DNA of 64,000 nucleotides from Oceanicola sp. 502str15 (GTDB lineage Bacteria > Pseudomonadota > Alphaproteobacteria > Rhodobacterales > Rhodobacteraceae), in NCBI RefSeq assembly GCF_024105635.1, contig NZ_WYDQ01000001.1:1178001-1242000 (forward strand), read 5' to 3'. A model generated the notes under the pieces. The model was not told the origin of the DNA. It worked only from the letters and a program-made list of their open reading frames with translations, and did no database searches. This document shows, piece after piece, positions 61,045 through 64,000 of this stretch (its first letter is position 1; each line of letters opens with the position of its first letter). Position numbers and translations under genes: made by a program.

Positions 61045-61857
61045 TCAGGCCGAGACAAACTCGACCCTTCGTCGCAAGAAACGCGTGGCCTGATCCGTCA
61101 CCTTGCGCGGATCGCCGGTGGTGAGATATTTCGTCTCCTCGCCGGCGCCCAGCTTGTCGGGGTGGCGGGTGAGATAATCGGCAAGGCTGTCGGCCACGAT
61201 GCTGGCCTGGCTGTACACGCTCACCTCCGGGCCGAGCGCCTCCTGAAAGGCCTCTTCCATGATGGGGTAATGCGTGCAGCCCAGAATGGCGGCCTCGGGG
61301 GTGGGCATCTTGCGCTTGAGCGCATCGACATGGCTGTGCACCAGCGCCTCGGCCAGGATCATGTCGCCATCCTCGATGGCATCCACCACCCCGCCGCAGG
61401 CCTGCGCCTCGACATCAACGCCAATCGCCCGAAACGCCAGCTCGCGCTGAAAGGCGCGGCTGGCAACCGTGGCAGGCGTGGCAAACAGCGCCACATGCTT
61501 CACCGCAACCTCGCGAGGGGGCGAGTTATCGCCCCACTGCCGCTCGGTCAGCGCCTCGATCAGCGGCACGAAGACGCCAAGCACCCGTTTGCCCTCGGGC
61601 ACCCCGGCCTCCTGCATCCGCCGCAACGCCGCGGCGCTCGCCGTGTTGCAGGCCAGCACGACCAGATCGCAGCCCTCGTTCCACAGCCGCTCCACGGCGG
61701 CCCGGGTCAGGTCATGGATGTTGTCGGCGGTACGCACGCCATAGGGGCTGTGGGCATGGTCGCCATAATAGACAAACGCCTGATCGGGCAGCCGTTTCTG
61801 CACCGCGTCCAGCACGGTGAGCCCGCCGATCCCTGAGTCGAAAATGCCAACCGCCAT
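61045..61857 (-). CDS. murI: Glutamate racemase
   Basis: This 270-residue enzyme makes D-glutamate for peptidoglycan. The motif [13 protein letters not shown] is at the start, the two catalytic Cys are in [14 protein letters not shown] near residue 70 and [13 protein letters not shown] near residue 185. It starts 6 nt after the acyltransferase stop, so the two genes are co-transcribed. Confidence 0.96.
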   Translation of the reverse strand: MAVGIFDSGIGGLTVLDAVQKRLPDQAFVYYGDHAHSPYGVRTADNIHDLTRAAVERLWNEGCDLVVLACNTASAAALRRMQEAGVPEGKRVLGVFVPLIEALTERQWGDNSPPREVAVKHVALFATPATVASRAFQRELAFRAIGVDVEAQACGGVVDAIEDGDMILAEALVHSHVDALKRKMPTPEAAILGCTHYPIMEEAFQEALGPEVSVYSQASIVADSLADYLTRHPDKLGAGEETKYLTTGDPRKVTDQATRFLRRRVEFVSA

Positions 61858-61863
61858 GGCAGC

Positions 61864-62763
61864 TTACGCCTTGTGAAAATCCTCGAATTCCTTGCCGTAT
61901 TCGCGTGCACGAACCGGCGTGTTCGACAGGCTATACGTTGCCTCGCGCAGGAAATCCATCAGAGCTTTGGGATCGCCCGCGCGACTGTCGATTTCATGCC
62001 GCGGGATCGGCTGGCCAATGGCCACATCCACCGGCTCGTCGATGCGGGCGCGGAACTCCTTGATCAGCAGGGCGATCCGGAGGGTCGAATGGATATGGCT
62101 GGCCATCTGGAACAACCGGCTGTTGGCCCCCTCGAAGAACACCGGCACCACGGTTGCATTCGACTTGGCGATCATCTTGGCGGTAAAGCGCCGCCAGCCC
62201 GGATCGAGCGGGCGCGAGAGCAGGCGCGCCGAGGTGCTCACCGTGCCGCCCGGAAACACCCCGATCGCCCCGCCCTGCCCCAGATAGGCCAGCGACTCCT
62301 TGCGGGTGGCGAGGTTGGTGGCCTGGGCCTCGCGGCTGCCATCAAAGTCGATCGGCAGGATGATCCGGTTCAGCTCTTCGGAGCGCTTGAAGACCTGATG
62401 CGCCAGAATGCGGAAATCGCCTCGGGTCTGGCTGAGGATATGGCCCATCATCAGCCCGTCGAGGATGCCGTAGGGATGGTTGGCCACCAGCACCAGCGGC
62501 CCGGTGGTTGGGATGTTGCCGAGGCTACCCCGCGTGATGCGCAGGCTCAGGCCATAGCGGCGGCGGATCACATCCCAGAAGTCCTCGCCCTGCGCCACGT
62601 CGCTCTCGTAGCCATCGGCCCGCTTGATCAGGCCGATCCGCCCGGTGGCGTTTTCCAGCAGCTTCACGAAGGCACGGCCCGGCTTGGAGCGCACCGAGTT
62701 GGCATAGGTGATGTCACGGGCGACCTGGTGGCGCTGGTCCATGGGGCGCGTCCTCTTCTTCAT
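61864..62763 (-). CDS. Lysophospholipid acyltransferase family protein
   Basis: This 299-residue protein has the acyltransferase motif NHPYGILDG (NHX4D type) near residue 90, FVFP-like substrate motif as GVFPGGTVST, and PVFFEGANSRLFQMAS later, the pattern of the haemolysin-like/OlsA branch of PlsC enzymes. It probably acylates a lyso-lipid at the inner membrane face. ATG codons at 62763 and 62742 are both possible; the second has the better ribosome site (AGAGGA). Its link to murI is only positional. Confidence 0.84.
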   Translation of the reverse strand: MKKRTRPMDQRHQVARDITYANSVRSKPGRAFVKLLENATGRIGLIKRADGYESDVAQGEDFWDVIRRRYGLSLRITRGSLGNIPTTGPLVLVANHPYGILDGLMMGHILSQTRGDFRILAHQVFKRSEELNRIILPIDFDGSREAQATNLATRKESLAYLGQGGAIGVFPGGTVSTSARLLSRPLDPGWRRFTAKMIAKSNATVVPVFFEGANSRLFQMASHIHSTLRIALLIKEFRARIDEPVDVAIGQPIPRHEIDSRAGDPKALMDFLREATYSLSNTPVRAREYGKEFEDFHKA

Positions 62764-62853
62764 GGCGCTCAAATAGGGCGCGGGGGCCGATCTGGGAAGG
62801 CTTTATGACGGGTGCGTAAAGCCTGTGTGACACCCTGTTGGAGAGGTTGCGCA

Positions 62854-62904
62854 GCGGGGGGCCAGCCCCCCGCACCCCCCGGAGATATTTTCAGCAAGAA
62901 AATG
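62854..62904 (-). repeat. Family B repeat, long inverted copy
   Basis: Reverse complement of 59354-59404 over all 51 bases. It lies 7 nt past the stop of the minus-strand oxidoreductase gene. Confidence 0.75.
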
Positions 62905-62910
62905 AACAGG

Positions 62911-64000
62911 TTATTCCGCAGCCTGGCGCATAGGCGCTTCGGGGTTGCGGAAGACTTGCAGGAGTTCCTCACGCCGTTTGGCCGCCTTTTCGGCGTTGGC
63001 GAGCTTTACCGGGCCGAATCCGCGAATGGTGAGCGGGAGTTCGGCCAGCGCCAGCGCCGGGGCGCGGTTGTGGTCGTTCAGGCCGGCGAGGATATCGGCC
63101 ATGTCGGACTCGTATTGCGCGATCAGGGCGCGTTCGAGCTTGCGTTCATGGGCGAAGCGGAAGGGGTCGAAGAGCGTGCCGCGCAGGGGCTTCATCGCCG
63201 CGAGCAGCTTGAAGCCCTGCCGCATCCACGGGCCGAAGGCGCGCTTTTTCGGGCGGCCACCGGGGCCCTTGGTGCCGAAGATCGGCGGGGCGAGGTGGTA
63301 GTTGAAGCGCATCTCGCCCTCGAAGACCTCGGCCGCCTTGGCCTCGGTGTCCAGCAGCAGGCGGGCGGTTTCGTATTCGTCCTTGTAGGCCATCAGCTTG
63401 TGGTAGCCCTGCGCGATGGCCAGCTTCATCTCGTCATCGGGCGCGCGCGCCACCAGCGCGCGGTAGCGGCGGGCGGTTTCGGCATTGCCCCAGGCTTCGA
63501 GGTGGGCGGCGCGATACTCGATCCGCTCGGCGAGGGTCTTCTCATTCGGCGTTTCGGGGGTGAGCAGCGCGGCGGCACCTTCCGGCTCGACCACGGCCCA
63601 TCGGCCGATCTCGAAGGCCCGGGTGTTGCCCGCCACAGCCTGCCCGTTCAGCTCGATGGCGCGCATCAGCGCCTCATAGCTCACCGGCACCAGCCCGGCC
63701 TGCCAAGCGGCGCCGAGGATCATCATGTTGGAATAGATGCTGTCACCCAGTAGGATGCGGGAAAGCGCCTGCGCATCAAACACTTGCAAGCCGTCCTTCA
63801 GGCGGGCCTGAAGCGCCAGGACCATCCGGTCATGGGGCAGCTTGAAGTTGATGTCGCGGGTGAAATGGCCGGTGATGATATCGGCCCCGTTCACCACCGC
63901 CCCGGTCTGCCCCTCGCGCATCAGCCCCAGCGTCTTGGAGCCTGCCGTGGTGACAAGATCGCCGCCGATGACCGCGTTGGCCTCGCCGGTGCCCACCCGG
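62911..64000 (-). CDS. Indolepyruvate ferredoxin oxidoreductase family protein, C-terminal part
   Basis: Only the last 363 or so residues are in the window; the gene runs off the right edge. The visible part has the gamma-type domain end (VIGGDLVTTAGSKTLGLM, VVNGADIITGHF) and the long C-terminal extension of the fused, about 1,150-residue alphaproteobacterial enzyme (GPWMRQGFKLLAAMKPLRG, LPLTIRGFGPVKLANAEKA). It turns aryl pyruvates from aromatic amino acids into acyl-CoA. The family B repeat follows its stop at once. Confidence 0.88.
   Translation of the reverse strand, partial: RVGTGEANAVIGGDLVTTAGSKTLGLMREGQTGAVVNGADIITGHFTRDINFKLPHDRMVLALQARLKDGLQVFDAQALSRILLGDSIYSNMMILGAAWQAGLVPVSYEALMRAIELNGQAVAGNTRAFEIGRWAVVEPEGAAALLTPETPNEKTLAERIEYRAAHLEAWGNAETARRYRALVARAPDDEMKLAIAQGYHKLMAYKDEYETARLLLDTEAKAAEVFEGEMRFNYHLAPPIFGTKGPGGRPKKRAFGPWMRQGFKLLAAMKPLRGTLFDPFRFAHERKLERALIAQYESDMADILAGLNDHNRAPALALAELPLTIRGFGPVKLANAEKAAKRREELLQVFRNPEAPMRQAAE

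Overview
The window is a GC-rich chromosomal stretch from an alphaproteobacterium, most likely a member of the Rhodobacteraceae (roseobacter type). I base this on a complete Entner-Doudoroff gene set, a large TRAP transporter with two TAT-exported binding proteins, fliG standing apart from other flagellar genes, DUF2852 and DUF6778 family proteins, the methyltransferase/PIN gene pair, and several GGAAC-N16/17-CGTT promoters of the EcfG general stress sigma factor. Most of it reads as ordinary chromosome. I see no phage, plasmid, transposase, rRNA operon or CRISPR array. The right edge cuts a large oxidoreductase gene. The left edge lies just inside the end of an unseen transcription unit.

Region 1 (0-16.7 kb): a corrinoid-protein reductive activator; tRNA-Gly(CCC); the zwf-pgl-pgi operon; two related secreted YbjN-like proteins; an HNH nuclease; a minus-strand run of cobK, an AlkA-type glycosylase, an esterase and a small-molecule kinase; an MFS transporter; and an animal-type haem peroxidase. 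Region 2 (16.9-23.9 kb): a small exported Cys protein, fliG, an acyltransferase, an OsmC peroxiredoxin, an M48 protease, an RNA methyltransferase with a PIN protein, and two lipoproteins. Region 3 (24-32 kb): three exported TPR-CHAT protease-like proteins in tandem, joined by ATGA overlaps. This is the most unusual locus in the window. Region 4 (32-41.5 kb): edd-eda, glnE, a Ca/Na antiporter, a YbaK-type deacylase, DUF2852, RDD and the leucyl/arginyl-protein transferase.

Region 5 (41.6-49.7 kb): a TRAP operon with two near-identical binding proteins, next to a divergent cache-domain kinase/LuxR-type regulator pair that probably controls it. Region 6 (49.7-52.5 kb): a divergent general-stress locus with two membrane proteins of only 23 and 24 residues, a PRC-barrel protein and a cation/proton antiporter. 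Region 7 (52.6-56.6 kb): ilvB behind a leader-peptide attenuator (Ile-Leu-Val-Leu-Val run), separated from ilvN by two unrelated genes. Region 8 (56.6-64 kb): two secreted hypotheticals, purB, ccmE, argC, murI, an acyltransferase and the C-terminal part of an indolepyruvate ferredoxin oxidoreductase.

Two themes link distant genes. A perfect GTTAGCGCTAAC palindrome lies in front of both zwf-pgl-pgi and edd-eda, so glucose oxidation through the Entner-Doudoroff route is probably controlled by one repressor. Perfect or near-perfect EcfG promoters precede the osmC, small lipoprotein, RDD, tiny membrane protein and PRC-barrel genes, which marks them as general stress genes. Two families of short palindromic repeats sit just past the 3' ends of genes, each in a fixed orientation relative to the gene it follows.
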